A DNA stretch of 58,213 nt, from positions 146,860 to 205,072 of the forward strand of contig NZ_AZFQ01000034.1 in assembly GCF_001435195.1 (NCBI RefSeq). Direction: 5' to 3'. Made by a program: the position numbers and the translations under genes. This DNA is from Liquorilactobacillus satsumensis DSM 16230 = JCM 12392 (lineage in GTDB: Bacteria > Bacillota > Bacilli > Lactobacillales > Lactobacillaceae). The stretch's first letter is position 1, and every line of letters begins with the position of its first letter. This document shows positions 1-8,037 of the stretch, one piece after another. Below the pieces are notes generated by a model. It saw nothing but the letters and a program-made list of their open reading frames with translations. It did not search any database and had not been told where the DNA came from.

Positions 1-200
1 GTAGGCTTAGGAACAGGAGGTTGCGGGGTGGAGCACGTTAATAGAAGTGCGTAAAAAGGCGCTAGGTTTTGAGGCTTAGCGTCGGATCACAGTGGTAACT
101 GCACTTGTTACCGGTGTGATCCATGCTAAACACAAAAACCTGCCTTTTGAAGCACGTTATGAAGAAGTGCCGACACCCTGCGTTCAGCCACCATGGACTA
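1..200. repeat. Tandem palindromic repeats, left array
   Basis: Three units of the roughly 110-bp palindrome family. Positions 1-36 are the right half of a unit ending in GCAC. 47-155 is a complete unit running GTGC to GCAC, with a stem of about 50 bp (with bulges) around the loop TGCACTT. 167 to about 200 is the left arm of a decayed third unit. Units are separated by GTTAATAGAA and GTTATGAAGAA, the same 10-11 bp spacer type seen in the array at 57755-58120. The inner stem GGTAAC/GTTACC differs from the other array but is still paired. No gene is supported here. Confidence 0.8.
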
Positions 201-285
201 GTAATAAGTTGCTACATGTATCCCTCAAAAACAACCTTTTAAAATGTTCACGCAATAATTCACAAATTATAAGTCACCTAACCTT

Positions 286-338
286 AGATTTAGCTCAAAG
301 AACTGCGTAACCTCAGCTCTTTGAACTAAATCTTTTTT
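286..338 (+). terminator. Intrinsic terminator, plus strand
   Basis: AGATTTAG-C-TCAAAGA pairs with TCTTTGA-A-CTAAATCT (15 paired bases with one mismatch) and is followed by TTTTTT at 333-338. The U-tract only fits plus-strand transcription, yet no plus-strand gene is visible upstream in the window. It may end a transcript that enters from the left or runs through the palindrome array. Confidence 0.75.
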
Positions 339-410
339 GTTTAACCCAGAACCAAATTGTAAAGTTTTCTCAGTCTGAATCAAACTAACTTTCAATCCTT
401 TCTAAATCGC

Positions 411-445
411 AAAAAATCCCCATAAGCGTCACTCATTAAATGAGG
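411..445 (-). terminator. Candidate terminator of the flagellin-to-glycosyltransferase operon
   Basis: On the minus strand a short stem CCTCAT/ATGGGG with a large loop is followed by TTTTTT, about 65 bases after the glycosyltransferase stop codon. The stem is weak, so this is tentative. Confidence 0.4.
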
Positions 446-506
446 AAACCTACAGGGCCTAAATAGTTTTAACTTACATGATCAATCACAGTTTCAAGTT
501 CAATGG

Positions 507-2684
507 TTAAGCTTGTGCTTCAATTGCTTGGCAAAGTGCTTGTAACTGCTGCACATTTTCGTCTTGAGGCAAAAGTTCCTGCAGCTCAGCAAGTAAGGGT
601 CGTGCTTGTGCCGTCTGCCTGTTTTTCAACAGCTCCAGAATCTGGGCTTTAACCTGATTGCCCAAACGTAAAAGTTCCGCATTTACCTGCTGTTGTTCAA
701 CTTGCTGTCCTTCATACTCTTTTAGCAGCCGTTCAACTAACTTTTTGGCTGCTTCGTAGCAGTCCAGTCCCCAGCGTAAATTCGCAAAATAAAGATCCAG
801 ATTGCCTGCATCCCGTTCACCCAAGGCACGTTCTAGATAAACTCCAAAGCGCACTTCACCTGGTAACAAGCGTGAAGGTTCTCCGGCAAACAACTCTGGC
901 AAGTAGAGCGCTTGCGCGTAATGCAAAATATTTTGCGCGTACGGCCGTAACTGCGGCAGCAATTCACTCAAAAGTGTATCTTCGCGATAAATGTAACTGC
1001 GCCGCAAACTTGCAAGTAGCAATTCTTTTCGGGAAGTGTCCTGCCAAACATTTTCAATTTGTGTAATCACTGCGGGTAATTCGTCCTTTTGTGTAGCATA
1101 TTTTCCTACAAGACTTGCAACCGTCAGCACCCACACATCCTGATTAAGCGGTGCAACCGCAAAATCCGGGTCAATTCCATTAGCGCACAATAACCAGAAG
1201 AATTCCTCATACGGCACTTCACAGGTTACTTTTTGCTTCCGCAGATCTTTGAGACGCTGCGTAAATGCTAAAGAACCTTGAGCGGCAAGTGCACGCTGCA
1301 CCAAAATGTATGGATCCTTGCTTTCAGTTCGGGCTAACAGTTGCGTCAACTTAGTGTCTTCGATATCATCTTGCTGCTTTAATTCAGAAACAGTTTTCCC
1401 AAAAATAACTGGCAACTTGCCCGCCGCATTTTGGAGCAGCCCCAGCAGTTGCTGCAAAGCATGTGAATTTTCCTCAAAATAAAGCGCACGCAGTACAAAT
1501 GGTAACAATTGCTGCTTTACCCCAGCATCTTCAGCCCACGGAATCAGCTCAAGATAGTGTAAGATTCGCTGATAATTCTGATCCTTGAGTGCTTCTGCAA
1601 ACAATGCTCGCAGCATTCCAACCTCGTTCGTCACTGATACTAAAGTCTTGAAGTAAAATGACTGCTGCATGCTGTATTCTTGCTGGTGGGCTTGTAGCCA
1701 AGCATATTTCAGCAAATAATCGTCTAAACAAGTTTGGGCCTTGTTAGGCTGTTTCAACTTTTGGTGTGCTTGAAACAGCATCGCATCCAAAATGCACGCT
1801 TCGTACTGTGTAAGTGTGAACTTTGGTAAAAATTCAGCCTGCAACTGCAAAATTTCTGTCCACTTTTCATCCAACAGCGCCGTACTCATAAGATAACCTA
1901 CCAAGGTAAAAGCATTTCGATAGTCATCATATCGCGGAGTGTCCGTGGCTAAAAAGTTGTTCAACCCAGCGCGTGCTTTTTGTTTGACCATTTTTCGGTC
2001 TGTCGCCGTTGACCGTCCAATTCCAGCCACCAATTGCGCCCAAAGATGAAAGTCTTGCGGATCAGTCTTTAAACCTGCTTCTAATAATTGTTCATTACGT
2101 GCCACTTTCTTTTTTCCACGTCCGCCAACATACCCATAATGATGTACAAAGGCCTTGGTTTCCTTCAATGGCAAATGCAGTGGTTCCAGCCCTTCATGCA
2201 CTCGGCTGTGAAAGCTGGTTTGAGGAGTTAATCTGACACAACGCATTTGGGCGTTTTCTTGGAAATGCCTGCCTGCAAGGTCCAGATAATCGCGTTTCAA
2301 ATATGAAAGTGTTCGATACTTTTGGCGGGCTTGCGAATCATTGAAAAAGGTCACTAATTCGCTGACATCGTCGAACCACTCATCATCATCCAAAAATAGA
2401 AACCATTCGCCCCGGGCGGCTTTTAAGCCCGTGTTGCGTGCTGCGGCAAAGTCATTGCACCAGTCAAAATGAATAATTTCATCCGTGTATTCTCGCGCAA
2501 CTGCAAGTGAACCGTCGCTTTGCGCAGATCCTATCGTATCAACAGCCACCAATTGGCTTGGTACCTGCTGTAACAGCGGTTTGATTGACTCAAGGCACTT
2601 GCGGATAGTCTTAAGATTGTTGGACACAAGTAATGAGATTGTCAGCACACAATTTTGTGCGCGGTATCTATCCTGAACTGCCAT
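507..2684 (-). CDS. Family 2 glycosyltransferase with C-terminal helical repeats; candidate flagellin glycosyltransferase
   Basis: 725 residues. The N-terminal 200 or so residues form a GT-A family 2 domain: a beta-strand start (VLTISLLVSNN), the nucleotide-sugar site with LDDDEW at 98-103 (DxD metal motif), and an acceptor-side segment ending near HEGLEP. The remaining 500 residues are alpha-helical, leucine- and alanine-rich and TPR-like. It is the last gene of the flagellin-flaG-fliD-fliT-fliS run, 32 bp after fliS, with ribosome site AAGGAG. GT2-TPR proteins next to flagellin genes are commonly flagellin O-glycosyltransferases, and that role is inferred here from position. No sugar-biosynthesis genes accompany it, so a housekeeping donor such as UDP-GlcNAc would be used. 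It has no signal peptide or membrane segment, consistent with cytoplasmic modification before export. Confidence 0.8.
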   Translation of the reverse strand: MAVQDRYRAQNCVLTISLLVSNNLKTIRKCLESIKPLLQQVPSQLVAVDTIGSAQSDGSLAVAREYTDEIIHFDWCNDFAAARNTGLKAARGEWFLFLDDDEWFDDVSELVTFFNDSQARQKYRTLSYLKRDYLDLAGRHFQENAQMRCVRLTPQTSFHSRVHEGLEPLHLPLKETKAFVHHYGYVGGRGKKKVARNEQLLEAGLKTDPQDFHLWAQLVAGIGRSTATDRKMVKQKARAGLNNFLATDTPRYDDYRNAFTLVGYLMSTALLDEKWTEILQLQAEFLPKFTLTQYEACILDAMLFQAHQKLKQPNKAQTCLDDYLLKYAWLQAHQQEYSMQQSFYFKTLVSVTNEVGMLRALFAEALKDQNYQRILHYLELIPWAEDAGVKQQLLPFVLRALYFEENSHALQQLLGLLQNAAGKLPVIFGKTVSELKQQDDIEDTKLTQLLARTESKDPYILVQRALAAQGSLAFTQRLKDLRKQKVTCEVPYEEFFWLLCANGIDPDFAVAPLNQDVWVLTVASLVGKYATQKDELPAVITQIENVWQDTSRKELLLASLRRSYIYREDTLLSELLPQLRPYAQNILHYAQALYLPELFAGEPSRLLPGEVRFGVYLERALGERDAGNLDLYFANLRWGLDCYEAAKKLVERLLKEYEGQQVEQQQVNAELLRLGNQVKAQILELLKNRQTAQARPLLAELQELLPQDENVQQLQALCQAIEAQA

Positions 2685-2716
2685 TTATACTGCTCCTTTT
2701 TCATTCATGATTTTAA

Positions 2717-3091
2717 TTAATCGTTGACTTTAATTTGCCGCCAAGCATCCAGCAGCTCTTCTAGCATCTTGATTACCGGTGCGATCAAGTCCTTGTCCTT
2801 GTTCACATTAGCACGGACCAATTGCCGCTCCATAAAATCATAGAGTTGTCCTAATTCTTGCGGTAATTTGCTGTCTATTTTTTCATTGAGCGCACTTCTC
2901 AATTCACTAATAATATCCTGTGCCTTGACCAACTGTTGATGTGCCTGCAATGCATTTTGGTTCGTCAGGGACAGTTCTGCTCTTTTCAAATTCTTAATCG
3001 CCCCTTCATATAACAAGACAATCAATTTATGCGGTGAAGCACTCATTACCTGATTTTTCAAATAACTATTGCTAACTTCTTGATAACCCAT
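2717..3091 (-). CDS. fliS: Flagellar export chaperone FliS
   Basis: 124 residues, the normal FliS length. The N-terminal segment with YLKNQVMSASPHKLIVLLYEGA is typical of the family: the conserved P-x-K/E-L-I-x-x-L-Y-x-G-A stretch is intact. FliS binds the C-terminal helix of unexported flagellin in the cytoplasm, prevents early polymerisation and hands it to the FlhA export gate. The start is placed at the ATG at 3091 because AAAGGAG lies just upstream. A longer frame reaches 3118 without a ribosome site. It lies 13 bp after the FliT-like gene. Confidence 0.95.
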   Translation of the reverse strand: MGYQEVSNSYLKNQVMSASPHKLIVLLYEGAIKNLKRAELSLTNQNALQAHQQLVKAQDIISELRSALNEKIDSKLPQELGQLYDFMERQLVRANVNKDKDLIAPVIKMLEELLDAWRQIKVND

Positions 3092-3104
3092 CTTTAAATC
3101 TCCT

Positions 3105-3440
3105 TTAAAAATCAACATCGATTAGTGCGGCGCTTTTATCCTGCTGCAGATAAGCGCTCACTGTGCTGGCTGGTCGTTCCATTTTTTGAATTTGCTGCAT
3201 CACAGCTTTTTTTTGCTGCTGCAACTGGGTAGTCAATTTACCATATGCAGCAACGATTTGTTGTGTAACCTGCTGCACTTTGGTATCATTTTCTGCCACC
3301 GAAACACCGGTGTTCAAAGCAATTAGTTCTTTGGCTTGTTGCAAAATTTCTTCTGCCTGATTAAGACTCTTGCCATCCCATGACTGCAAAAGTAGTAGTA
3401 AATTCTGCAGTGTTTTAAGATGTCCTGCTTCTTGTTCCAT
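3105..3440 (-). CDS. fliT: FliT-like flagellar chaperone
   Basis: 111 residues, almost wholly helical and glutamine-rich, with an amphipathic C-terminal end (AYLQQDKSAALIDVDF) like that of Gram-positive FliT proteins. Sequence identity in this family is low, so the call rests on size, helical character and position between fliD and fliS, where FliT is found in Bacillus. The expected role is to chaperone the FliD cap protein before export. Ribosome site GGAAAGGAAG precedes the ATG. Confidence 0.7.
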   Translation of the reverse strand: MEQEAGHLKTLQNLLLLLQSWDGKSLNQAEEILQQAKELIALNTGVSVAENDTKVQQVTQQIVAAYGKLTTQLQQQKKAVMQQIQKMERPASTVSAYLQQDKSAALIDVDF

Positions 3441-3474
3441 TAGCTTAGCTTCCTTTCCCTAGCTCACTGGAATT

Positions 3475-4884
3475 CTAGCTGGAAGATGTCGAGCTTGCAC
3501 TTGTGAAGTAGCTCAACTGTGACTGTGATTCCATGATTGCTTGATCCAAACGGGTGAACATGTCGACATAATAGGCCTTCTTAGCGGTCAGCATTGTATT
3601 GAAGTCATCAATCTGACTGTTAAGATCTTTAATGCTTGCATCAAAACCCGCAGTCTTGCTGGCAATCACACCTTTATTAGTAGACGTATCTGTCAGATAT
3701 TTATTAGCCAAACTATCAAGTCCAGCTGCATACCCCGTTGCAGAGGTCACCGTACCGGTCACACTCTTAGTAGCATTATAGAAAAAATTCTTAACAGCAT
3801 CTGGATCAGCTGCAAGTGCAGATTCTAACTTATCTTGATCTAAACCAAGTGTTCCATCCCGATCAACAGAAGAAATCCCGACAGAAGCTGGATTCAAGGT
3901 TGTGCCGCTGACGGTTGGAGTGGTAATCAAGCTGCGCAGTGAAGACTGCAGACGCATCAACTCACCGTCCCCTACCAATTTACCGGTCACGTTATCTGAG
4001 CTGCTGGGATCGCCCACATCCAGATCATCACTGATCAAGCTCATCATGCTGTTATACTGACTGACCAAGTCATTGACTGCTGAGACCGCTTTTGATGTGT
4101 TATTCTGTAGTGACAGTGTCACATGGGTATCGCTGACTTGTCCAAGAGTGAATGTCACACCATCAATTGCATCACTAACAGAATTGCTATTGCGTTCAAT
4201 TTGCAAGCCGTCGAGTTCAAAGAGGGCACTTTTCCCTGTAGTTGTCGTAGCACTTGAACCAAGACCTAACGCATCTGCTGCAGTTCCGCTGACACTGATA
4301 CTCTTTGCGCCCATGTCAGTATTAGTTAGTACCAGTCTGTTGTCCACGATGCTGGCTTTGATATGCGAATTAGTTGTCTGCTTGTTAACCTTATCTACAA
4401 CATTGGTTAGTGTATCTGTGCTCTCAATCGTAAGGTCAAAGGTCTTATTGCTGCCATCATCATTTGTCTGTGCACTGTTTAAGGTTACTGTACCCGTAAT
4501 TCCCAGCGCCGTTTTTGTACCCTCAGTGTTTTGCGCACCTACAATTTTGGTTGCGCTCGCAAGCTGATCAACCTTTAGATCATAAGTACCCTCTGCAGCT
4601 GCCGTTGTCCCGGTGATGCTTGCAATCTGGCTATTAGATGAGGTTGCATTTTTAGTTTTAAAGGTGTCATCTGACTCTAATGCTTGGACCTTAGTTAAAA
4701 AATTCGTTAAACGTGTCTTAACGTCACTCCAAGCAGTCTTTTGACTTGTCAATGTCGTAATCTGTGTTTGTGCTTTGGTCTTCCCTGCAGAATCAGCTTC
4801 AAGCAGTTGTTCAATATCAGAAGCGGTAATTCCAGAGTATTGCCCTAAAGTTGAGCTCATACCGTCAGTTGTAATACTTGCCAT
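3475..4884 (-). CDS. fliD: Flagellar filament cap protein FliD
   Basis: 469 residues. It has an N-terminal FliD_N region (SSTLGQYSGITASDIEQLL onward), a Ser/Thr-rich variable centre, and a C-terminal coiled coil ending in SQSQLSYFTSASSTSSS. It contains no cysteine, as usual for extracellular axial proteins. FliD forms the capping oligomer that folds flagellin monomers at the growing tip. It starts 9 bp after flaG, so the two are probably translated from one message. The short serine-rich tail replaces the longer tail seen in enteric FliD. Confidence 0.95.
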   Translation of the reverse strand: MASITTDGMSSTLGQYSGITASDIEQLLEADSAGKTKAQTQITTLTSQKTAWSDVKTRLTNFLTKVQALESDDTFKTKNATSSNSQIASITGTTAAAEGTYDLKVDQLASATKIVGAQNTEGTKTALGITGTVTLNSAQTNDDGSNKTFDLTIESTDTLTNVVDKVNKQTTNSHIKASIVDNRLVLTNTDMGAKSISVSGTAADALGLGSSATTTTGKSALFELDGLQIERNSNSVSDAIDGVTFTLGQVSDTHVTLSLQNNTSKAVSAVNDLVSQYNSMMSLISDDLDVGDPSSSDNVTGKLVGDGELMRLQSSLRSLITTPTVSGTTLNPASVGISSVDRDGTLGLDQDKLESALAADPDAVKNFFYNATKSVTGTVTSATGYAAGLDSLANKYLTDTSTNKGVIASKTAGFDASIKDLNSQIDDFNTMLTAKKAYYVDMFTRLDQAIMESQSQLSYFTSASSTSSS

Positions 4885-4893
4885 TTCTGTTCA

Positions 4894-5319
4894 CTATCCC
4901 TTCCTGTCAATTGCAATCCCCATCTGATCCCAGATCTTACCAATGACATCTAGCATCTTGGAAGAAGGAATCTCTTGGAGCACTTTTTCTGTCCGCATGT
5001 CAACCAGTTCCACATAGGTTCGCCCCGTACGCTTGTGAATTTTAAAAGCCAGCTTAGTGTCGCGTCCGAGCAGTCGTGTATTCATCTTAGAAACTGCCGT
5101 TTGTAAATCATCCTCACTCAATTCAACATTTTCTGTTTTTGCCTGTTTGCTAGTTACTTTAACTGCTTTATTTTGAATTGGCTGTTCTTTTCCCTGATCT
5201 GCCAGCAAATCTTTTGCTAGACTGGCAAAGTCAAAGTCTCCGATATCTGCCTGTAATTGCGCATCCAGCGGCTGTATCTTCTGAATACTGTCGACTGGTG
5301 GAATGTTATTAAGCTCCAT
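4894..5319 (-). CDS. flaG: FlaG family protein
   Basis: 141 residues. The C-terminal 75 residues match FlaG: KLAFKIHKRTGRTYVELVD, then VLQEIPSSKMLDVIGKIWDQMG, with the conserved I-P-x-x-K/E-M/L-L pattern. The first 60 residues are polar and probably disordered. FlaG lies between flagellin and fliD as in many Gram-positive and epsilon/gamma-proteobacterial loci and affects filament length. A strong hairpin separates it from flagellin. Confidence 0.9.
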   Translation of the reverse strand: MELNNIPPVDSIQKIQPLDAQLQADIGDFDFASLAKDLLADQGKEQPIQNKAVKVTSKQAKTENVELSEDDLQTAVSKMNTRLLGRDTKLAFKIHKRTGRTYVELVDMRTEKVLQEIPSSKMLDVIGKIWDQMGIAIDRKG

Positions 5320-5356
5320 TTCAACCCTTCTTCCATTGAATTAAATTATGTATGGT

Positions 5357-5395
5357 GCAAAAGCCGACTGTCCCCAGTGGGCAATCGACTTTCGC
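5357..5395 (-). other. Stable hairpin between flagellin and flaG
   Basis: On the minus strand, GCGAAAGTCGATTG pairs with CAGTCGGCTTTTGC over 14 positions (three of them G-U), closed by a CC/GG extension and a short loop. No U-tract follows. It is therefore better read as a 3' stabilising or partial-attenuation element than as a full terminator. It could set flagellin mRNA far above flaG-fliD mRNA. Confidence 0.65.
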
Positions 5396-5425
5396 AAAAA
5401 ATTGATAAATAAGTTATGTGAGTAA

Positions 5426-6514
5426 TTAACCTTGCAATAAGCTCAAAACTGAGTTAGGCATTGAGTTAGCTTGTGCCAGCATTGAAGTGGCAGCCTGAGT
5501 CAAGATGTTAGACTTGGTAAAGTTCGTCATTTCTTGTGCCATATCAACGTCACGAATTCGTGAGTTAGCTTCGGAAAGATTCTCTTCTGTGGTCCCCAAG
5601 TTGTTTACGGTATGGGTCAAACGATTTTGCGCAGCACCTAATTGGGCACGCTGGTCAGAAACTTTTTTGATGGCAGAATCAATGTTAACCACCGCTTTAT
5701 CTGCATTAAATTTGCTAATAGATGCTGAATCAGTAGTACTGATAGCTGCTGCATCTTTAGCTAAAGCATTTAGCGAACTCGTATCTCCAACATCACTCCA
5801 TTTAGAAGCTGTAGAAAGACTAGAAGTATCAATGCCAAGAGCCCCCAAGTTTGTAATATCACCATCTGTTAATGCAGTTGATGAAGTAAAAGTCGAAGAT
5901 CCTAAAACAGCTGTTAATGCAGCTCCTGCAGAAGTCAAAGCTGATGCAGCTGTTGCATCGATCGAAGCTGTCAATGAAACTGCACTTGTACCAACACCTA
6001 GAGCATCTGCCCCCATGTTACCAATTGTGACACTCATAGTTTGGCCTGCATTGGCACCAATTTGGAAGGTGAATGTTGAACTACCAGTTGTAGTACCATT
6101 CCCCGTTAAAAGACTCTTTGTATTGAATTGAGTATCTGTACTAATCCGGGTAACTTCTGTCTGTAAAGCAGAAAATTCCTTTTGGATTGCACCACGATCA
6201 TCATCTGAAAGAGTGCCGTTAGCACTTTGAACAGAAAGGTCACGCATCCGGTTAAGAATGCTGTGAGTTTCGTTCAAGGCACCTTCAGCTGTTTGAATCA
6301 AGGAAACCCCGTCTTGAGCGTTACGGGTTGCTTGACCTAAACCACTGATCTGGTTCTTCATTTTTTCTGAAATTGCAAGTCCGGCAGCATCGTCGCCGGC
6401 CTTGTTGATCCGTGAACCGGATGATAACTTAGCTAAAGAATCGCTCTTAGCGTTAGTTGCTGTTGTTAAACTGCGCAGAGTGTTCATTGCAGAAACGTTT
6501 GTGTTAATTCTCAT
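5426..6514 (-). CDS. hag: Flagellin
   Basis: 362 residues. The conserved N-terminal D0/D1 domain starts [15 protein letters not shown] and runs to about residue 150, including [13 protein letters not shown]. The conserved C-terminal D1/D0 runs from about 280 to NSVLSLLQG. Between them lie roughly 120 variable, Ala/Ser/Thr-rich residues without Cys, Trp being rare. It forms the filament outside the cell and is exported by the type III apparatus. The start at 6514 is set by GGAGGAA; an upstream in-frame start at 6529 has no such site. It is transcribed from a near-perfect SigD promoter at 6577-6603. It is a single flagellin gene in this window. The Ser/Thr-rich centre offers sites for the neighbouring glycosyltransferase (inference). 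Confidence 0.97.
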   Translation of the reverse strand: MRINTNVSAMNTLRSLTTATNAKSDSLAKLSSGSRINKAGDDAAGLAISEKMKNQISGLGQATRNAQDGVSLIQTAEGALNETHSILNRMRDLSVQSANGTLSDDDRGAIQKEFSALQTEVTRISTDTQFNTKSLLTGNGTTTGSSTFTFQIGANAGQTMSVTIGNMGADALGVGTSAVSLTASIDATAASALTSAGAALTAVLGSSTFTSSTALTDGDITNLGALGIDTSSLSTASKWSDVGDTSSLNALAKDAAAISTTDSASISKFNADKAVVNIDSAIKKVSDQRAQLGAAQNRLTHTVNNLGTTEENLSEANSRIRDVDMAQEMTNFTKSNILTQAATSMLAQANSMPNSVLSLLQG

Positions 6515-6576
6515 ATCTGATTCCTCCATTTAAGTTAGCTTCATTTTTATTCTTCGGGGTTATCCCCTATGTTATC

Positions 6577-6603
6577 TTTATCGGTCGCGGACTTAGATGT
6601 TTA
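6577..6603 (-). promoter_or_regulatory. SigD (sigma-28) promoter of flagellin
   Basis: Minus strand TAAA at 6603-6600, a 15-bp spacer, then CCGATAAA at 6584-6577. This is an essentially perfect match to the Gram-positive SigD consensus. The 5' leader of about 60 bases contains a small hairpin GGGG-ATAA-CCCC before the ribosome site. Confidence 0.92.
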
Positions 6604-6859
6604 ATAGTTTCTTGAAAAAGAATTAAAATAAAAATTAAGTGTGTGCTAACAGACAATCAGTTTGGGAGGCGGACACAAAATTACAAACAACGCATCTCTG
6701 CATAAGCAATTTGAGTTCAGCGCAAGGTTTTGACTGCGCTCTCTAATTCTAGAAAAATGAAGTCAACAAAGTAGGTCACTGTGGCACCCGCATTTTCTAA
6801 AAACGGGGCACCTGAAAGTTAAAATTTTTAATTGCAATCAAAGTAGAATAGAGGTACTA
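6604..6859. other. Divergent intergenic region between flagellin and arsR
   Basis: Contains a degraded relative of the palindrome family near 6635-6735 (GTGTGCTAAC at the left; core AAATTAC...GCAATTT), a small CCCG/CGGG hairpin near 6788-6806, and a possible SigA promoter for arsR, TTGCAA at 6832-6837, 17 bp, TACTAT at 6855-6860. No gene is visible. Confidence 0.5.
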
Positions 6860-6881
6860 TATTTTTATGAATATCGAAATA
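6860..6881 (+). promoter_or_regulatory. Putative ArsR operator 1
   Basis: TATTTT-N10-GAAATA, overlapping the arsR start codon and abutting the possible -10 box. The same dyad (TATTTC-N10-GAAATA) recurs before gst, which suggests one regulator binding both. Confidence 0.5.
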
Positions 6882-7154
6882 AGCAAAGAAGAAAAAATGG
6901 CCGCTTTATTTAATGCACTGAGCGAGCCTAACCGTATCAGGATCATTAAAATCTTAAGAGACAGTTCCCGTGAACTCACCTGCAGTGAGGTTAGTCGTCT
7001 GCTGCAAATTGCACCGTCAACGGTTTCTTATCACTTTAAAGCACTGCGGCAAGCTGGACTGACCCAAACCCGGCAGCAGGCCCAGACCAAGTACCTGTCC
7101 TTGAATACTGAAACCTTTCGGAATTATCTTCCAGGACTGCTGGATTCATTATGA
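6867..7154 (+). CDS. ArsR-family transcriptional regulator
   Basis: 95 residues, the usual size for a one-domain ArsR/SmtB repressor. Helix 1 begins near residue 10 (ALFNALSEPNRIRIIKILR). The winged helix-turn-helix spans about 36-65, with recognition helix APSTVSYHFKALRQAGL, followed by the beta-wing (QTRQQAQTKYLSLN). No CxC metal motif is present in the recognition region; a single Cys39 is there. A thiol or small-molecule effector is therefore more likely than arsenic. AGAGGT lies 11 bases before the ATG. It probably represses itself and the downstream gst. Confidence 0.88.
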   Translation: MNIEISKEEKMAALFNALSEPNRIRIIKILRDSSRELTCSEVSRLLQIAPSTVSYHFKALRQAGLTQTRQQAQTKYLSLNTETFRNYLPGLLDSL

Positions 7155-7174
7155 ATCCTTTTTCTTTGCTTTGC

Positions 7175-7196
7175 TATTTCGATAAATATAGAAATA
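7175..7196 (+). promoter_or_regulatory. Putative ArsR operator 2, before gst
   Basis: TATTTC-N10-GAAATA in the 57-bp gap between arsR and gst, just upstream of the gst ribosome site. Its right part AATATAGAAATAA is almost identical to AATATCGAAATAA at the arsR start (6870-6882). Confidence 0.5.
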
Positions 7197-7211
7197 AAGA
7201 GGAGTTTTACG

Positions 7212-7847
7212 ATGAAATTATTTTATGCTGCAGGCGCCAGCTCACTGGCAGCGCACATCTTGCTTGAAGAAAGTGGTCTGCCCTATTCGCTAGAAAAGGT
7301 TAATCTTGATACTAAAACTTGGAGCCATGGAGATTATGTGCTCATCAATGCTAAATCCTACGTCCCAGCACTGCAAACCGAAAACGGTACGCTGCTGACT
7401 GAGTGTGCTGTCATACTTGAATATATTGCAAATACAGCAGACACTCAAGGGTTGCTAGCACCTTATGCCAGCTCGGCTTACTGGGACCAGCGGATGTGGT
7501 TAAATTATATCGCTACTGAACTACACAAGAATTTCATTTCACCAGTTAGACCCGGAAATTGGTTGCCGAATACCCAAGCTTCACAGCAGCTTGTCTATCA
7601 GCGGGTGCTCCCACGCCTTAAGTTTGTTGAGCATGCGCTTGAGCAGCAGAATTATTTAAGCAATCAGCATTTCACTGCTCCAGATGCATACCTATTTGTA
7701 ATGACCAACTGGTTTAAAAGATTAGGCTATCCCTTTGGTGAGCTTAAAAATCTCCAAGCCTTTGATGCGCATCTGCGTGAACGTCCTGCCATTCAGCGGG
7801 TTTTAAAACAAGAAGGCCGACCGCACTCATTACAAGCAAAATCCTGA
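7212..7847 (+). CDS. Glutathione S-transferase family protein (proteobacterial beta-like)
   Basis: 211 residues with the GST fold: a thioredoxin-like N-terminal half beginning MKLFYAAGASSLAAHI, cis-proline motif VPAL at 51-54, glutathione-site Glu64 in LLTECAVIL, and an all-helical C-terminal half with FTAPDAYLF as the N-capping box. It resembles the proteobacterial beta class, whose N-terminal sequence normally reads GACSLA with catalytic Cys10. Here that position is Ser10. GSTs are uncommon in lactobacilli, so horizontal acquisition is likely. It is probably co-transcribed with arsR, with ribosome site AAAGAGGAG. The substrate is unknown. Confidence 0.88.
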   Translation: MKLFYAAGASSLAAHILLEESGLPYSLEKVNLDTKTWSHGDYVLINAKSYVPALQTENGTLLTECAVILEYIANTADTQGLLAPYASSAYWDQRMWLNYIATELHKNFISPVRPGNWLPNTQASQQLVYQRVLPRLKFVEHALEQQNYLSNQHFTAPDAYLFVMTNWFKRLGYPFGELKNLQAFDAHLRERPAIQRVLKQEGRPHSLQAKS

Positions 7848-7864
7848 CCAACTTTAATAAGAGA

Positions 7865-7974
7865 GTGTGACATAAGTCGGGAAAATTTGAGTGCTAACTC
7901 GAAATTACGAACATAGCGAGTACTTTGCTATGAGTAATTGGGAGTTAGCACTCAAATTTTGACTTATGGAACAC
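7865..7974. repeat. Near-perfect 110-bp palindrome in the IS-like element
   Basis: The left arm GTGTGACATAAGTC... pairs with ...GACTTATGGAACAC. Inner parts are TTTGAGTGCTAACTC/GAGTTAGCACTCAAA and ATTAC..CATAGC/GCTATG.GTAAT around a 9-base loop at 7918-7926. The right flank TTTATCCGGAATAAA is conserved at 50139-50163 (TCTATCCGGAATAAA). Confidence 0.9.
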
Positions 7975-8037
7975 ATTTATCCGGAATAAAAGAGGGGTAA
8001 TCACGCCGTAATTTATTAATTATTTTGACTTTTAAGT

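Larger units (their letters stand above)
200..506. other. Gene-free stretch downstream of the glycosyltransferase gene
   Basis: AT-rich intergenic DNA between the palindrome array and the end of the glycosyltransferase gene. It holds two hairpins listed separately, one oriented as a plus-strand terminator and one as a weak minus-strand terminator. I see no supportable coding region. Confidence 0.6.

Noticed and set aside
92-310. 72-codon open frame on the plus strand
   Set aside because: It starts inside the loop side of a palindrome unit, has no ribosome site and ends inside a terminator hairpin; its sequence is the palindrome arm read as codons.
4073-4567. 164-codon open frame antisense to fliD
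   Set aside because: Valine/leucine/serine-rich shadow of the Thr/Ser/Asp-rich fliD centre; not a plausible membrane protein and lacks initiation signals.
5505-6131. 208-codon open frame antisense to flagellin
   Set aside because: Shadow frame produced by the biased Ala/Ser/Thr codons of flagellin; no ribosome site, no recognisable domain.
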